NCBI RefSeq assembly: GCF_008297975.1
Contig: NZ_VLNY01000005.1
Location: 1-64,000, forward strand
Origin: Antrihabitans cavernicola
GTDB lineage: Bacteria; Actinomycetota; Actinomycetes; Mycobacteriales; Mycobacteriaceae
Direction of reading: 5' to 3'
DNA: 64,000 nucleotides
Every line of letters starts with the position of its first letter. Positions within the stretch are counted from its first letter, which is position 1. Below the pieces are notes generated by a model that did no database searches, was not told the origin of the DNA, and was given only the letters and a program-made list of their open reading frames with translations. Both the position numbers and the translations under genes were made by a program. Positions 1 through 8,592 of this stretch are shown here, one piece after another.

Positions 1-122
1 AGGCGCGCCGTTCTTTCGTAAGCCGTCGAACGACGGGACAACACAGGCATCACCGAGCGGCAGACCCACAAGGAACAAATCCCGGCCAGTCGACCGGCCA
101 CCCATCCCTACTAAACGATTAG

Positions 123-533
123 GTCTACGCCAAGCCAAGCACCGGCGCGCTGACCGCAATGGAATCCACATCGCGTTGCTTCCCGACCGGATTGGCACGG
201 CTGATCGATATTCGCGACCGGTTCTGCCGAACCCCGTGGTGTGATGCACCGATCCGGCATCGTGATCACATCGTCGAGCATCAGGCCGGCGGACCGACGG
301 ACGCGAACAACGGAGCCGGGTTGTGCGAAGCGTGCAACCATGCCAAACAGGGCGAAGGGTGGCGTGCGCAGCCCGAATCCGCGGAGAATGGCCAGCTGCA
401 CAGCTACAGATTCACCACACCGACCGGCCACGAGTACCGATCGACAGCACCACCCTTGCCGACGCCGTTCGACGGCGAGATCTACATCCCGATCGGGCGA
501 CGAATGGAAGTGATCTTTGTCGACGCCGCCTGA
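123..533 (+). pseudogene. C-terminal remnant of a DUF222/HNH endonuclease-type protein
   Basis: The frame is open from a stop codon at 120-122. It first reads a segment resembling the end of the DUF222 core ([10 protein letters not shown]), then an HNH-type nuclease module: [16 protein letters not shown], a [20 protein letters not shown] stretch and a typical [15 protein letters not shown] tail. Full-length members of this actinobacterial family are usually 400-500 residues and carry the large DUF222 domain in front. Here only about 136 codons remain, and none of the three upstream frames reads as DUF222 up to the window edge. An in-frame ATG at 159 would give a 124-residue protein, so a short product is possible. 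Truncated pseudogene is the better reading; a stand-alone HNH protein is the alternative. Confidence 0.7.
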
Positions 534-568
534 CCGTTCTGACCGGCTCGACATGCGAAGATCGAACG

Positions 569-1108
569 ATGCCGTTGCCACCGCCGCTCCCCCTCGACCC
601 CATCGAGGAGGCGCACCGCCAGTGGATCGATCACGGCTGGGGTGCAGTTGCCGACGGCATGGCCGCGGTGACGTCGCTGATGCGTGCGCAGCAGATCATG
701 ATGGCTCGCGTGGACGAGGTGCTCAAGCCGACCGGGCTGACGTTCGCTCGCTACGAACTGCTGACGCTGCTCAGCTTCAGCCGCAGCGGCGCATTGCCGA
801 TGGCGAAAGCCAGTGCACGGCTTCAGGTTCACCCGACCAGCGTGACCAATGCCGTAGATCGTCTCGAAGCCGCGAGCCTGGTGAAACGCGTCCCGCATCC
901 CAGCGACAGGCGCGCGACGCTGATCGAAATCACCGACGCCGGAAGAGCATTGGCGCTCGATGCCACAAAGCAGTTGAACGCCACCGTATTTACCCTTCCG
1001 GACCTGGACGGGACGAAGATCGACGCCTTGGTTCGCATTCTCGCGGAGCTGCGCCACGAGGCCGGCGACTTCGACACCGGCGACTCCCCCGGCAAGTGGA
1101 CTAAGTAA
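569..1108 (+). CDS. MarR family transcriptional regulator
   Basis: This is a 179-residue winged-helix regulator of the MarR family, expected to act as a dimer that releases DNA when it binds a small ligand. The central part has the family layout: a helical dimerisation N-terminus (residues 1-50), then the DNA-binding helix-turn-helix (LQVHPTSVTNAVDRLEAASL) and the wing with the signature PSDRRATLIEITDAG. The ATG at 569 is chosen because the protein then starts just before the first conserved helix; the frame stays open further upstream but that sequence is not MarR-like. It lies between the HNH remnant and an Hsp70-like gene on the same strand. No operator could be assigned and the target genes are unknown. 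Confidence 0.88.
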   Translation: MPLPPPLPLDPIEEAHRQWIDHGWGAVADGMAAVTSLMRAQQIMMARVDEVLKPTGLTFARYELLTLLSFSRSGALPMAKASARLQVHPTSVTNAVDRLEAASLVKRVPHPSDRRATLIEITDAGRALALDATKQLNATVFTLPDLDGTKIDALVRILAELRHEAGDFDTGDSPGKWTK

Positions 1109-1160
1109 CAAGATCATCTACGTCTTGGATTCTGACGCCGTAGGGTCCAAGATTGATCGC

Positions 1161-2219
1161 ATGGTCTTGGTGTTAGGGGTGTCCGCAGGCGCGAGTGGCG
1201 CCCGCGCGATCCTGGCACATTCCGACCAGGCCCACCAAGATCCGATCGACCAATGCGTGCAGGTCAGGCGACCGGGAGCCGATGTCGGCGAGCCGGTGTG
1301 CAGATCGATTCGCGCGATGGAAACCGCAGCTCGGCAGCGCGGTGAGCTGATTACGGCAGCCGCCGTCTCGTACCGCACAGAAGCGCAGGCAGACGCCATT
1401 CGCGATGCAATCGACGCTTCGCGACTTGCTCCGGTTCGCCTGGTCTGGGAGCCCGTGGCCCAGCTGCGCTACCTCCGGTTCACCGGACGCCTGCCGAAAT
1501 CCGGAACGGTCATTCTGTACGACCTCGGCAGCTCCGGTCTCACCCTCACCTTGAGCGACTGCGAAACGGGAGTCGCCCTACGCAGTCGACGAAGCGCGAT
1601 CCTGGGCGGCGACGAATGCGACGGCATGCTGCAGCGACGCCTGGCACACGCCAGCATCGCCGCCGATCTCGCGACCAGCCGTCGCTACAAGGAAGAGCTG
1701 ACTGCCCAACGTGTCGTGACGGCCGAGGACGCAGCCACCGGCAATCGAATCGTGCTGACACGTACCGACCTTGCCGACATGGAGACCGCGGGAATTCATC
1801 ACTCTGCCTCGTTCATTCGCCAGTTGGTCGACGAGACCGGAAGCAAACCCGAGGCAATCGTGTTGCTCGGCGGTTGCGCGCGTAGTCCGTTCATCCAGAA
1901 TTGGCTCGAGCGGAGCTTGAACATTCCGGTGATCACCGAGGAACAACCGGAATCCGTATCTGCCCGTGGCGCACTGCTACTCGCAGGAGATCGGCCCGCT
2001 CGCGTCGTTCGTGCGGCTCGGGCCATCGGGTCAGCGGCGCCGGTGGCGAAGCCGACGTCGCGTCGAAAGCTGCTGGCGGCGTTGGCAGTTACCGGCGTGC
2101 TCGCAGGAACGGCAGCTGGATTGATCTTGACGAATCAGGATTCGAACGATCCGAGCACAGGCGAGACGACGCCGACGCCCGTCGAGGTCGCCGGCATCCC
2201 GTCCACGTCGTTCCCCTGA
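1161..2219 (+). CDS. Hsp70-like actin-fold ATPase with C-terminal membrane anchor
   Basis: The 352-residue protein shows an Hsp70/DnaK-like nucleotide-binding fold. It begins with a phosphate-1-like loop (VLGVSAGASGARA), has a VILYDLGSSGLTLTLSD phosphate-2-like segment and an IVLLGGCARSPFIQNWL adenosine motif. There is no substrate-binding domain. Instead residues about 304-324 form one hydrophobic membrane segment after an RRK stop-transfer-like cluster, followed by a short Thr/Pro-rich tail that would lie outside. Such single-pass Hsp70-like proteins recur in mycolic-acid bacteria with no clear function. An in-frame ATG at 1125 is possible, but the ATG at 1161 sits right at the first conserved strand. 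The stop lies one base from the stop of the convergent echA gene. Confidence 0.75.
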   Translation: MVLVLGVSAGASGARAILAHSDQAHQDPIDQCVQVRRPGADVGEPVCRSIRAMETAARQRGELITAAAVSYRTEAQADAIRDAIDASRLAPVRLVWEPVAQLRYLRFTGRLPKSGTVILYDLGSSGLTLTLSDCETGVALRSRRSAILGGDECDGMLQRRLAHASIAADLATSRRYKEELTAQRVVTAEDAATGNRIVLTRTDLADMETAGIHHSASFIRQLVDETGSKPEAIVLLGGCARSPFIQNWLERSLNIPVITEEQPESVSARGALLLAGDRPARVVRAARAIGSAAPVAKPTSRRKLLAALAVTGVLAGTAAGLILTNQDSNDPSTGETTPTPVEVAGIPSTSFP

Positions 2220-2220
2220 T

Positions 2221-2997
2221 CTACCGGTTCTTGAACTCGGGCGCGCGCTTCTCCACGAACGCCGCCATGCCTTCCTTCTGATCTTCCGTCGCGAACAACG
2301 AGTGGAAGACCCGACGCTCGAACCGCACGCCCTCCGACAGCGTGGTCTCGAACGAGCGGTTCACCGCTTCCTTCGCCACCATCGCGACTGGAAGCGACAT
2401 GGACGCGATCGTCTCGGCAGTCTTCAACGCTTCGTCGAGAAGCTCGTCGGCTGGAATGACCCGCGCGACCAAGCCTGCTCGCTCGGCCTCTTCGGCGTCC
2501 ATGTTGCGTCCGGTCAGCACCAGGTCCATCGCCTTGGCCTTGCCGACGGCACGGGTAAGCCGTTGCGAGCCACCGATTCCCGGAATCACACCGAGCTTGA
2601 TCTCGGGTTGACCGAACTTCGCCGTATCCGACGCCAGCAGAATGTCGCACAGCATCGCCAGTTCGCAGCCACCGCCGAGGGCGAAGCCGGACACAGCAGC
2701 GATCGTCGGCTTACGCGCCGACGCGAGCCGATCCCAGCCTGCGAAGAAGTCCGCCATGAACATGTCCATATACGACTTCGGCTGCATCTCCTTGATGTCG
2801 GCGCCGGCCGCGAAGGCACGCTCCGAACCGGTGATCAGGATTGCGCCGATGCCGTCGTCGGTCTCGAGGTCGTCGAGCGCAACGACAAGTTCTTGCAGCA
2901 CTTGACTGTTCAGCGCATTGAGCGCCTTCGGCCGGTTCAGCGTGATGACGCCGACGCGGCCACGCTTCTCCAGCAGAATCGTTTCGAAGTCCGTCAT
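2221..2997 (-). CDS. echA8: Enoyl-CoA hydratase (EchA8-like, crotonase family)
   Basis: This 258-residue crotonase-fold enzyme hydrates trans-2-enoyl-CoA thioesters to 3-hydroxyacyl-CoA. It has the oxyanion-hole segment [11 protein letters not shown] (61-71), the glycine-rich [11 protein letters not shown] with catalytic Glu112, and [12 protein letters not shown] with catalytic Glu132, so both hydratase glutamates are kept. Length and sequence are close to mycobacterial EchA8 as I recall it. It is the last gene of a five-gene minus-strand operon. In valine breakdown it would hydrate methacrylyl-CoA, but a broad beta-oxidation role is equally possible. Its ATG overlaps the mmsB stop in an ATGA, implying translational coupling. 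Confidence 0.92.
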   Translation of the reverse strand: MTDFETILLEKRGRVGVITLNRPKALNALNSQVLQELVVALDDLETDDGIGAILITGSERAFAAGADIKEMQPKSYMDMFMADFFAGWDRLASARKPTIAAVSGFALGGGCELAMLCDILLASDTAKFGQPEIKLGVIPGIGGSQRLTRAVGKAKAMDLVLTGRNMDAEEAERAGLVARVIPADELLDEALKTAETIASMSLPVAMVAKEAVNRSFETTLSEGVRFERRVFHSLFATEDQKEGMAAFVEKRAPEFKNR

Positions 2998-3905
2998 TTG
3001 CCTGCCTCGTTCGATCGATCGCGAATGTCCGTCACGATCGCCGAGAAGTCTTTGCCACCGTTTTCTTCCATGAAGCGAGTGTAGATCTCCGCCGCATGCA
3101 GTCCGAGCTGACCGTCGACCCCGTTGGCCTGCAACGCGTTTGCCGCGAGACCGAGATCCTTGTTCATCAGGGCAGTGGCGAAGCCAGGCTGGTAATCGTT
3201 GTTCGCCGGGCTGGTGGGGACCGGTCCGGGAACGGGACAGTAGGTGGTCAGCGACCAGCACTGACCCGATGCGTTCGATGCGACGTCGAAGAACGCCTGA
3301 TTCGACAGACCGAGCTTCTCACCGAGGACGAAGGCCTCGCTGATGGCGATCATCGAGATTCCCAGCACCATGTTGTTGCAGATCTTCGCGGCTTGACCGA
3401 CGCCGGCGTCACCGCAGTGCACAACCTTGGCACCCATCACGTCGAGCAGCGGCTTGGCCGCCTCGAAGTTCTCGGCCGGTCCGCCGACCATGAACGCAAG
3501 AGTTCCTGCGGCAGCGCCGGAGACACCGCCGGAGACCGGAGCGTCGACCGGACGGTGGCCTGCTGCCACTGCCGCGTCGGCAGCCGTCTTGGCATCCGCG
3601 ACGTCGATGGTCGAACTGTCGATGAACAACGTTCCGGGCTTGGCCGAGGCGAGCAGTCCGCCGTTGTACAGATCGATCACGTGCTTGCCGCTTGGCAGCA
3701 TCGTGATGACGACGTCTGCTTGTGACGCACCTTCGTCGGAGGACGACACGACGGTGAGACCGTCCTTGCCCGCCTGCTCGAGCGCGGCAGGCGCCAGGTC
3801 GAAGCCGAGCACCTTGTAGCCGGCCTTCACCAGGTTCGCGGCCATCGGACCGCCCATGTGGCCGAGTCCCACGAATGCGACTGTCGTGTCCTGTGGTTGC
3901 GTCAT
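2994..3905 (-). CDS. mmsB: 3-hydroxyisobutyrate dehydrogenase
   Basis: The 303-residue protein oxidises 3-hydroxyisobutyrate to methylmalonate semialdehyde with NAD+, a late step of valine catabolism. It has the N-terminal Rossmann motif [14 protein letters not shown] (12-25), the family motif [16 protein letters not shown] (121-136) and the catalytic lysine Lys174 in [10 protein letters not shown]. It sits between the hydrolase that makes its substrate (upstream gene) and an enoyl-CoA hydratase, with ATGA overlaps at both ends. The product is the substrate of MmsA, encoded first in the same operon. The start at 3905 is fixed by the overlap and by the Rossmann strand that follows within ten residues. 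Confidence 0.94.
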   Translation of the reverse strand: MTQPQDTTVAFVGLGHMGGPMAANLVKAGYKVLGFDLAPAALEQAGKDGLTVVSSSDEGASQADVVITMLPSGKHVIDLYNGGLLASAKPGTLFIDSSTIDVADAKTAADAAVAAGHRPVDAPVSGGVSGAAAGTLAFMVGGPAENFEAAKPLLDVMGAKVVHCGDAGVGQAAKICNNMVLGISMIAISEAFVLGEKLGLSNQAFFDVASNASGQCWSLTTYCPVPGPVPTSPANNDYQPGFATALMNKDLGLAANALQANGVDGQLGLHAAEIYTRFMEENGGKDFSAIVTDIRDRSNEAGK

Positions 3906-5002
3906 CGCTGTCCTTCCGAAAGTCCTGTTGCGGGCGCACCGAGCCCGAGTTCCGATTCGCCGAGATCCCCGAAGAATGCCTCGACCTGCTCGTCGCTGAC
4001 GGCGTCGAGCGTTGCGGGCGACCACCGGGGGTTGCGGTCTTTGTCTATCACTTGGGCGCGAATTCCCTCGACCAGATCATGGGATTTGAGGCAGGCCAAC
4101 GACACTCGATACTCGTCGTCGAGAACCTCTTCGATGCTCTCTGCGTCACGAGCGCGGCGAAGCGACAGCAAGGCCACCTTCACCGAGACCGGCGACTTGC
4201 TCAGGATCTGCTCTGCCGCGGCGTTGGCCTCCGGTGCGCTGTGCGCCTGCAACCGCGAGACGATTTCCTCCACGGTGTCGGCGGAATAGCACTCGTCGAT
4301 CCAGGATCGCTGAGCAAGCAGATCCGAGTCCGGGGCGGCCTGCGCGAACTTGTCGACGGCGGCTTGTGCGCCCGCCGTCCGAACGTGGTCCAGGAAGGCG
4401 GGCAATTCAGACGTCGGGACGTAGTGGTCGGCGAAGCCGCAGGCGATTGCGTCACCGGCACGCATCTGGGTCGTGGTCAGCGCAACGTGCGTTCCCAACT
4501 CCCCTGGTGTGCGCGCGAGTAGGTAGGTGCCACCGACGTCGGGGACGAAACCGATGCCCACTTCGGGCATTCCGATCTTCGATCGCTCGGTGACGATGCG
4601 GACGCTGCCGTGCGCGGAAATGCCCACACCGCCACCCATGACGATGCCGTCCATGATCGCTACATACGGCTTCGGGAAGCGCGCGATCAGCGCGTTGAGG
4701 ATGTACTCCTCGCGCCAGAACTCCGCGCTCCCCGATGCCCCGACTGCGTCATTTCCCCCTCGCTCCGCTCGACCGGAAGCATCGTGGTAGATCGACACGA
4801 TGTCACCGCCGGCGCACAATCCACGTTCACCCGAGCCGGTGACGACGACCGCATTGACGTCGTCGTCGACGGCCCACTCCCGCAATGCAGGCGTAATCGC
4901 CTGCACCATGGGGTGATTGAGAGCGTTGATGGCCTTCGGCCGGTTGAGTGTGATGGTGCCCAGTCCGTCGTTCTTGTCGATCAGGACTTCAGGTTCGGAC
5001 AT
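3902..5002 (-). CDS. 3-hydroxyisobutyryl-CoA hydrolase (crotonase superfamily)
   Basis: This 366-residue crotonase-superfamily enzyme has the layout of 3-hydroxyisobutyryl-CoA hydrolase, which frees 3-hydroxyisobutyrate from CoA in valine degradation. Supporting motifs are ERGLCAGGDIVSIY, GIVMGGGVGISAHG and the long signature SKIGMPEVGIGFVPDVGG. Length (about 350-370) separates it from plain enoyl-CoA hydratases of about 260. The ATG at 5002 is preferred over an in-frame GTG at 5008 because AAAGGTGG lies just upstream of the ATG. Between the GGDI motif and the conserved FWREEY segment there is an insertion of roughly a dozen Gly/Ala/Arg-rich residues, encoded by a short repeat that also occurs in pntAa. 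Confidence 0.92.
   Translation of the reverse strand: MSEPEVLIDKNDGLGTITLNRPKAINALNHPMVQAITPALREWAVDDDVNAVVVTGSGERGLCAGGDIVSIYHDASGRAERGGNDAVGASGSAEFWREEYILNALIARFPKPYVAIMDGIVMGGGVGISAHGSVRIVTERSKIGMPEVGIGFVPDVGGTYLLARTPGELGTHVALTTTQMRAGDAIACGFADHYVPTSELPAFLDHVRTAGAQAAVDKFAQAAPDSDLLAQRSWIDECYSADTVEEIVSRLQAHSAPEANAAAEQILSKSPVSVKVALLSLRRARDAESIEEVLDDEYRVSLACLKSHDLVEGIRAQVIDKDRNPRWSPATLDAVSDEQVEAFFGDLGESELGLGAPATGLSEGQR
4748..4774 (+). repeat. Short dispersed repeat inside the hydrolase gene (copy 1)
   Basis: A stretch of about 27 bases with core TCGCTCCGCTCG, preceded by TTCCCC and GTC, interrupts the hydrolase coding region without breaking its frame. A near copy lies at 23638-23666 in pntAa. 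The two copies are in the same orientation relative to the gene but are translated in different frames. Confidence 0.5.
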
Positions 5003-5032
5003 GTCCACCTTTGCAAGTTCGGCGTGCGGTGC

Positions 5033-6172
5033 TCACGCAGCTCCGACCACGGAGCGCGCGATCACCACCCGCATGATTTCGTTGGTGCCCTCGAGAATTT
5101 GATGCACCCGCAAGTCGCGGACAATCTTCTCGACACCGTACTCGGACAAGTAGCCGTATCCACCGTGCAGTTGCAGAGCCTTGTTCGCGACATCGAAACC
5201 GGTGTCCGTGCCGAAACGCTTTGCCATGGCACACAGTTCGACCATGTCGGGTGCGCCGTCCTCCAGTGCCCCTGCCGCGCGCCACAGAATCGAGCGCGCC
5301 GCTTCCAACTCCGTCCGCATGTCGGCGAGCTGGAACTGGAGCGCCTGATTGTCGAGCAGTCGATTGCCGAAGGCCTTGCGCTCGGCCAAGTACGCAACGG
5401 CCTTGTCCAGCGCGGCCTGCGCTCCACCGAGGGAGGCCGCGGCGATGTTGATGCGACCACCGTTCAAGCCGGACATGGCAATTCGGAATCCGTTGCCTTC
5501 CTCGCCGACCAGGTTTGCAACGGGAACGCGCACGTCCTCCATGATCACCTGACGAGTGGGCTGTGCATTCCAGCCCATCTTCTTCTCGTTCGCGCCGAAC
5601 GACAGACCCTCGGTGTCCTTCGGAACGATGATCGCGGAGATCCCTCTCGGACCGACATCGCCAGTGCGTGCCATGACGACGTACACATCGGACGTGCCTG
5701 CCCCGGAGATGAACTGCTTGACCCCGTTGAGGATGTAATCGTCCCCGTCGCGAACGGCCTTGGTACTCAAAGCCGCCGCGTCGGATCCGGCGCCGGGCTC
5801 GGTGAGGCAGTAGCTACCCAGATGCTCCATGGACGTCAGCTGCGGCAGCCACTTGTGGCGCTGCTCGTCGTTACCGAACTTGTCGATCATCCAGCAGACC
5901 ATGTTGTGAATCGACACGTATGCAGAGATCGTCGGGCAACCGGTAGCCAGCTGCTCGAAGATGCGGACGGCGTCGAGCCTGGTGAGGCCCGACCCGCCGA
6001 CGTCCTCGGAGATGTAGATCCCGCCCATGCCCAGCGCGCCTGCCTTACGCAGCACGTCGACCGGGAAATGCTTGGACTGGTCCCACTCCACCGCGTTGGG
6101 CTCGAGATACTCGTCGGCGAAGTCGCGGGCGGTTTCGACAATCGCCCGTTCGTCGTCGGTCAAGGTGAACAT
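5033..6172 (-). CDS. Acyl-CoA dehydrogenase, probable isobutyryl-CoA dehydrogenase
   Basis: The 379-residue flavoprotein has the full acyl-CoA dehydrogenase layout: helical N-domain, beta domain with [15 protein letters not shown] and [17 protein letters not shown], and a C-terminal helical domain with [20 protein letters not shown]. The catalytic base is Glu361 in the segment [10 protein letters not shown]. This family position matches short/branched-chain dehydrogenases. In this operon the natural substrate is isobutyryl-CoA from valine, giving methacrylyl-CoA and passing electrons to an electron-transfer flavoprotein encoded elsewhere. The start ATG lies one base after the mmsA stop (TGA-C-ATG), and the next gene starts about 30 bases downstream. 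A 2-methylbutyryl-CoA substrate is a possible alternative. Confidence 0.92.
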   Translation of the reverse strand: MFTLTDDERAIVETARDFADEYLEPNAVEWDQSKHFPVDVLRKAGALGMGGIYISEDVGGSGLTRLDAVRIFEQLATGCPTISAYVSIHNMVCWMIDKFGNDEQRHKWLPQLTSMEHLGSYCLTEPGAGSDAAALSTKAVRDGDDYILNGVKQFISGAGTSDVYVVMARTGDVGPRGISAIIVPKDTEGLSFGANEKKMGWNAQPTRQVIMEDVRVPVANLVGEEGNGFRIAMSGLNGGRINIAAASLGGAQAALDKAVAYLAERKAFGNRLLDNQALQFQLADMRTELEAARSILWRAAGALEDGAPDMVELCAMAKRFGTDTGFDVANKALQLHGGYGYLSEYGVEKIVRDLRVHQILEGTNEIMRVVIARSVVGAA

Positions 6173-6173
6173 G

Positions 6174-7679
6174 TCAGTCCATCGTCGGGATCACGAAGTG
6201 ATCAGCGTTTTCTTTGATGCCGCCACCGGGCCAGCGCTGTGTGACCGTCTTGGTCTTGGTGTAGAACCGAATCGAATCCGGTCCGTGCTGGTTGAGGTCG
6301 CCGAATCCGGACGCCTTCCAGCCACCGAAGGTGTGGTAGGCGATCGGGACCGGAATCGGCACGTTGATGCCGACCATGCCGACCTGAACACGGGTCGCGA
6401 AGTCGCGAGCTGTGTCGCCGTCACGAGTGAAGATCGCGACACCGTTGCCGTATTCGTGATCGGTCGGGAGTGCGAGTGCCTCTTCGAAATCGTGCGCACG
6501 GACGATCTGCAGAACAGGTCCGAAGATCTCTTCCTTGTAGACCTTCATGTCCTTCGTGACGTCGTCGAGCAGCGTCGCGCCCGTGAAGAAGCCTTCGTCG
6601 CCACCATCGATCTTCTGGGCGCGGCCGTCGACAACCACCGTGGCGCCTTCGTCGATCGCGATCTGCACGTAGTCGTTGACACGCTTGACGGCTTCGGCGC
6701 TGACGAGTGGGCCGAAGTCCACACCCTTCTCGTCCGACTTGCCCACGTTGAGCTTGTGCACGCGCTCGGTCAGCTTGGCCACCAACCGGTCGGCGGTGTC
6801 CTTGCCGACCGGAACGGCGACGGAGATCGCCATGCAACGCTGACCGGCAGAGCCGTAGCCTGCACCGATGAGCTGATCCGCAGTGTCGTCCAGGTCGGCA
6901 TCCGGCATGACGATCGCGTGGTTCTTGGCACCGCCGAAGCACTGTGCGCGCTTTCCGTTGGCGGTCGCGGTCTCGTAGATGTACTGCGCGATCGGCGTGG
7001 AGCCGACGAAGCCGACCGCCTTGACGCGGGGATCATGCAGCAGCGCGTCGACGGCTTCCTTGTCACCGTTGACCACGTTGAAGACACCGGCGGGCAGGCC
7101 GGCCTCGAGGAACAGCTCGGCAAGGCGCAGCGGCACCGACGGGTCACGCTCGGACGGCTTGAGGATGAAGGCGTTGCCACAGGCCAACGCGGGGCCCGCC
7201 TTCCAGAGCGGGATCATGGCCGGGAAGTTGAACGGCGTGATGCCTGCGACGACGCCGAGGGGCTGGCGCATGGAGTAGACGTCGATGCCCGTTCCGGCGC
7301 TCTCCGTGTACTCGCCCTTGAGCAAGTGCGGGATTCCGATGGCGAACTCGATGACCTCGATGCCACGCTGGATATCGCCCTTGGCGTCGGGGACGGTCTT
7401 GCCGTGCTCCGACGAGAGCAGTGCCGCGAGCTCCTCGACGTTGTCGTTGACGAGCGCGACGAACTTCATCAGCACGCGGGCGCGCTTCTGCGGATTCCAC
7501 TTCGCCCATTCGAGCTGCGCCTCGGCTGCGTTCGCGATGACCGCCTCGACCTCGGACTTGCTTGCCAACGGCACCTTGGCCTGGACGACACCGGTGTTCG
7601 GGTCGTACACGTCACCGAACTTGCCGGAGGTGCCAGCGACGTTCTTGCCGCCGACGAAGTGCGTCAATTCACGAGCCAT
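6174..7679 (-). CDS. mmsA: CoA-acylating methylmalonate-semialdehyde dehydrogenase
   Basis: This 501-residue aldehyde dehydrogenase converts methylmalonate semialdehyde, NAD+ and CoA to propionyl-CoA, the end of the valine pathway. It carries the MmsA hallmarks [14 protein letters not shown] (147-160), [12 protein letters not shown], and the catalytic Cys282 in [12 protein letters not shown]. The C-terminus is of the family type ([22 protein letters not shown]). It is the first gene of the minus-strand operon. The ATG at 7679 is chosen; an upstream in-frame TTG at 7739 falls inside the dyad that probably belongs to the promoter. The following acyl-CoA dehydrogenase gene starts one base after the stop. 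Confidence 0.95.
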   Translation of the reverse strand: MARELTHFVGGKNVAGTSGKFGDVYDPNTGVVQAKVPLASKSEVEAVIANAAEAQLEWAKWNPQKRARVLMKFVALVNDNVEELAALLSSEHGKTVPDAKGDIQRGIEVIEFAIGIPHLLKGEYTESAGTGIDVYSMRQPLGVVAGITPFNFPAMIPLWKAGPALACGNAFILKPSERDPSVPLRLAELFLEAGLPAGVFNVVNGDKEAVDALLHDPRVKAVGFVGSTPIAQYIYETATANGKRAQCFGGAKNHAIVMPDADLDDTADQLIGAGYGSAGQRCMAISVAVPVGKDTADRLVAKLTERVHKLNVGKSDEKGVDFGPLVSAEAVKRVNDYVQIAIDEGATVVVDGRAQKIDGGDEGFFTGATLLDDVTKDMKVYKEEIFGPVLQIVRAHDFEEALALPTDHEYGNGVAIFTRDGDTARDFATRVQVGMVGINVPIPVPIAYHTFGGWKASGFGDLNQHGPDSIRFYTKTKTVTQRWPGGGIKENADHFVIPTMD

Positions 7680-7735
7680 CGTTATCGAATCCAATCCCAC
7701 TCGATGAATGGCCGCGCAGGTCCGAAGAACGACGG

Positions 7736-7776
7736 CCAACTATGTGTGCCCATCCTATAGTTGGATGTCCATGTAA
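7736..7776 (-). promoter_or_regulatory. Operator-like dyads upstream of mmsA
   Basis: A perfect 8-base inverted repeat, CCAACTAT (7736-7743) and ATAGTTGG (7757-7764), has centres 21 bases apart. The right arm runs into an imperfect palindrome TTGGATGTCCAT (7761-7772). This lies about 60 bases upstream of the mmsA start in the only large gap before the operon, so it is a good candidate binding site for a TetR/GntR-type repressor of the valine genes. The regulator is not encoded next to it. Confidence 0.5.
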
Positions 7777-7821
7777 GTAAACCCCGGTGCGCCTTTCCGA
7801 CCCCATGGGGACCAGACGGAC

Positions 7822-8592
7822 TCACGAACGACGTAGTCGCCCGTACAGTCCCTCCAGCTCCCGAATACCGGCTCCAACAGCGCGTTCATCGGCGGCGAGC
7901 TGGCGCATCGCCTTGCGCAGCAGGGCCGGGTCCAGGTCCTCGATCGCAGGCCGCTGCGGAACGATGGGCAGCGCGGGAAGCACCGTCCGATCACCGTAGA
8001 GATCGTCGTCATCGACTATCGACTTTTCGTTCTCGACACCGCTGATGAGGTTGTCCAGCTCGACGCCGCGGATGGCCAAGATGTCGAGCGGATACTTGTC
8101 GAGGTGTTCGGCAGTCAGGTACGCGACGGCCGCGACGTGCTTGCACGGCCAGCCCGAATCGGGGCAGGTGCAATCGAAATCGAGTTCCCCCGCGCTGGTA
8201 GGTAGCAGCAGCGGACCCAAGGTCGCAGGCAACGAGCCCGACACGATCTCGGCCAGCATGCCCGGCGTTGCGCGTACTTGCGCGATGAGCTCGGCTACCG
8301 CATCCTCGTCCAGCGCGCGCAGAAAGAACGTCGACTCGAACGGTTGTGGTTGGCTGCCTTGCACTTCGGCGGTGACGGCTCCGGTACCGACCCGAAACGC
8401 GATCACCTGGCCTGCGCGCGCATAGGTACGACCGCGCGACAGCCGACCCGCGTCAGCAAGATTTTCGACGGCGTCGATCAGGGCTCGCCCCCACCAGGTG
8501 GTGCCGAAAGCTCCCCTTCTGCTGCGCGCTTCGACGCCGCCCTCCACCCGGCGGCGTGGACCGTACTCACTGAAATCGCGGAACGGACTCAT
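7822..8592 (-). CDS. SWIM zinc-finger protein
   Basis: The 256-residue protein contains a SWIM zinc finger with Cys141, Cys143, Cys150 and His152 (FDCTCPDSGWPCKHVAAV). SWIM modules bind zinc and usually mediate DNA or protein contact. Around it are an N-terminal FGTTWWGRALIDAVENL motif typical of actinobacterial members and an acidic/hydrophobic C-terminus with no known domain. Its ATG overlaps the stop of the SNF2 helicase gene (ATGA), and helicase plus SWIM protein is a conserved pair in actinobacteria. That suggests the two act together on DNA or nucleoprotein. The exact process is not known; repair or chromosome maintenance is only a guess. Confidence 0.88.
   Translation of the reverse strand: MSPFRDFSEYGPRRRVEGGVEARSRRGAFGTTWWGRALIDAVENLADAGRLSRGRTYARAGQVIAFRVGTGAVTAEVQGSQPQPFESTFFLRALDEDAVAELIAQVRATPGMLAEIVSGSLPATLGPLLLPTSAGELDFDCTCPDSGWPCKHVAAVAYLTAEHLDKYPLDILAIRGVELDNLISGVENEKSIVDDDDLYGDRTVLPALPIVPQRPAIEDLDPALLRKAMRQLAADERAVGAGIRELEGLYGRLRRS

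Noticed and set aside
4610-6217. 535-codon plus-strand frame opposite the acyl-CoA dehydrogenase and hydrolase genes
   Set aside because: Mirror frame of genes with strong GC bias at the third codon position; no motif and no start context.
6027-7760. 577-codon plus-strand frame opposite mmsA
   Set aside because: Same antisense artefact; mmsA has complete catalytic motifs.
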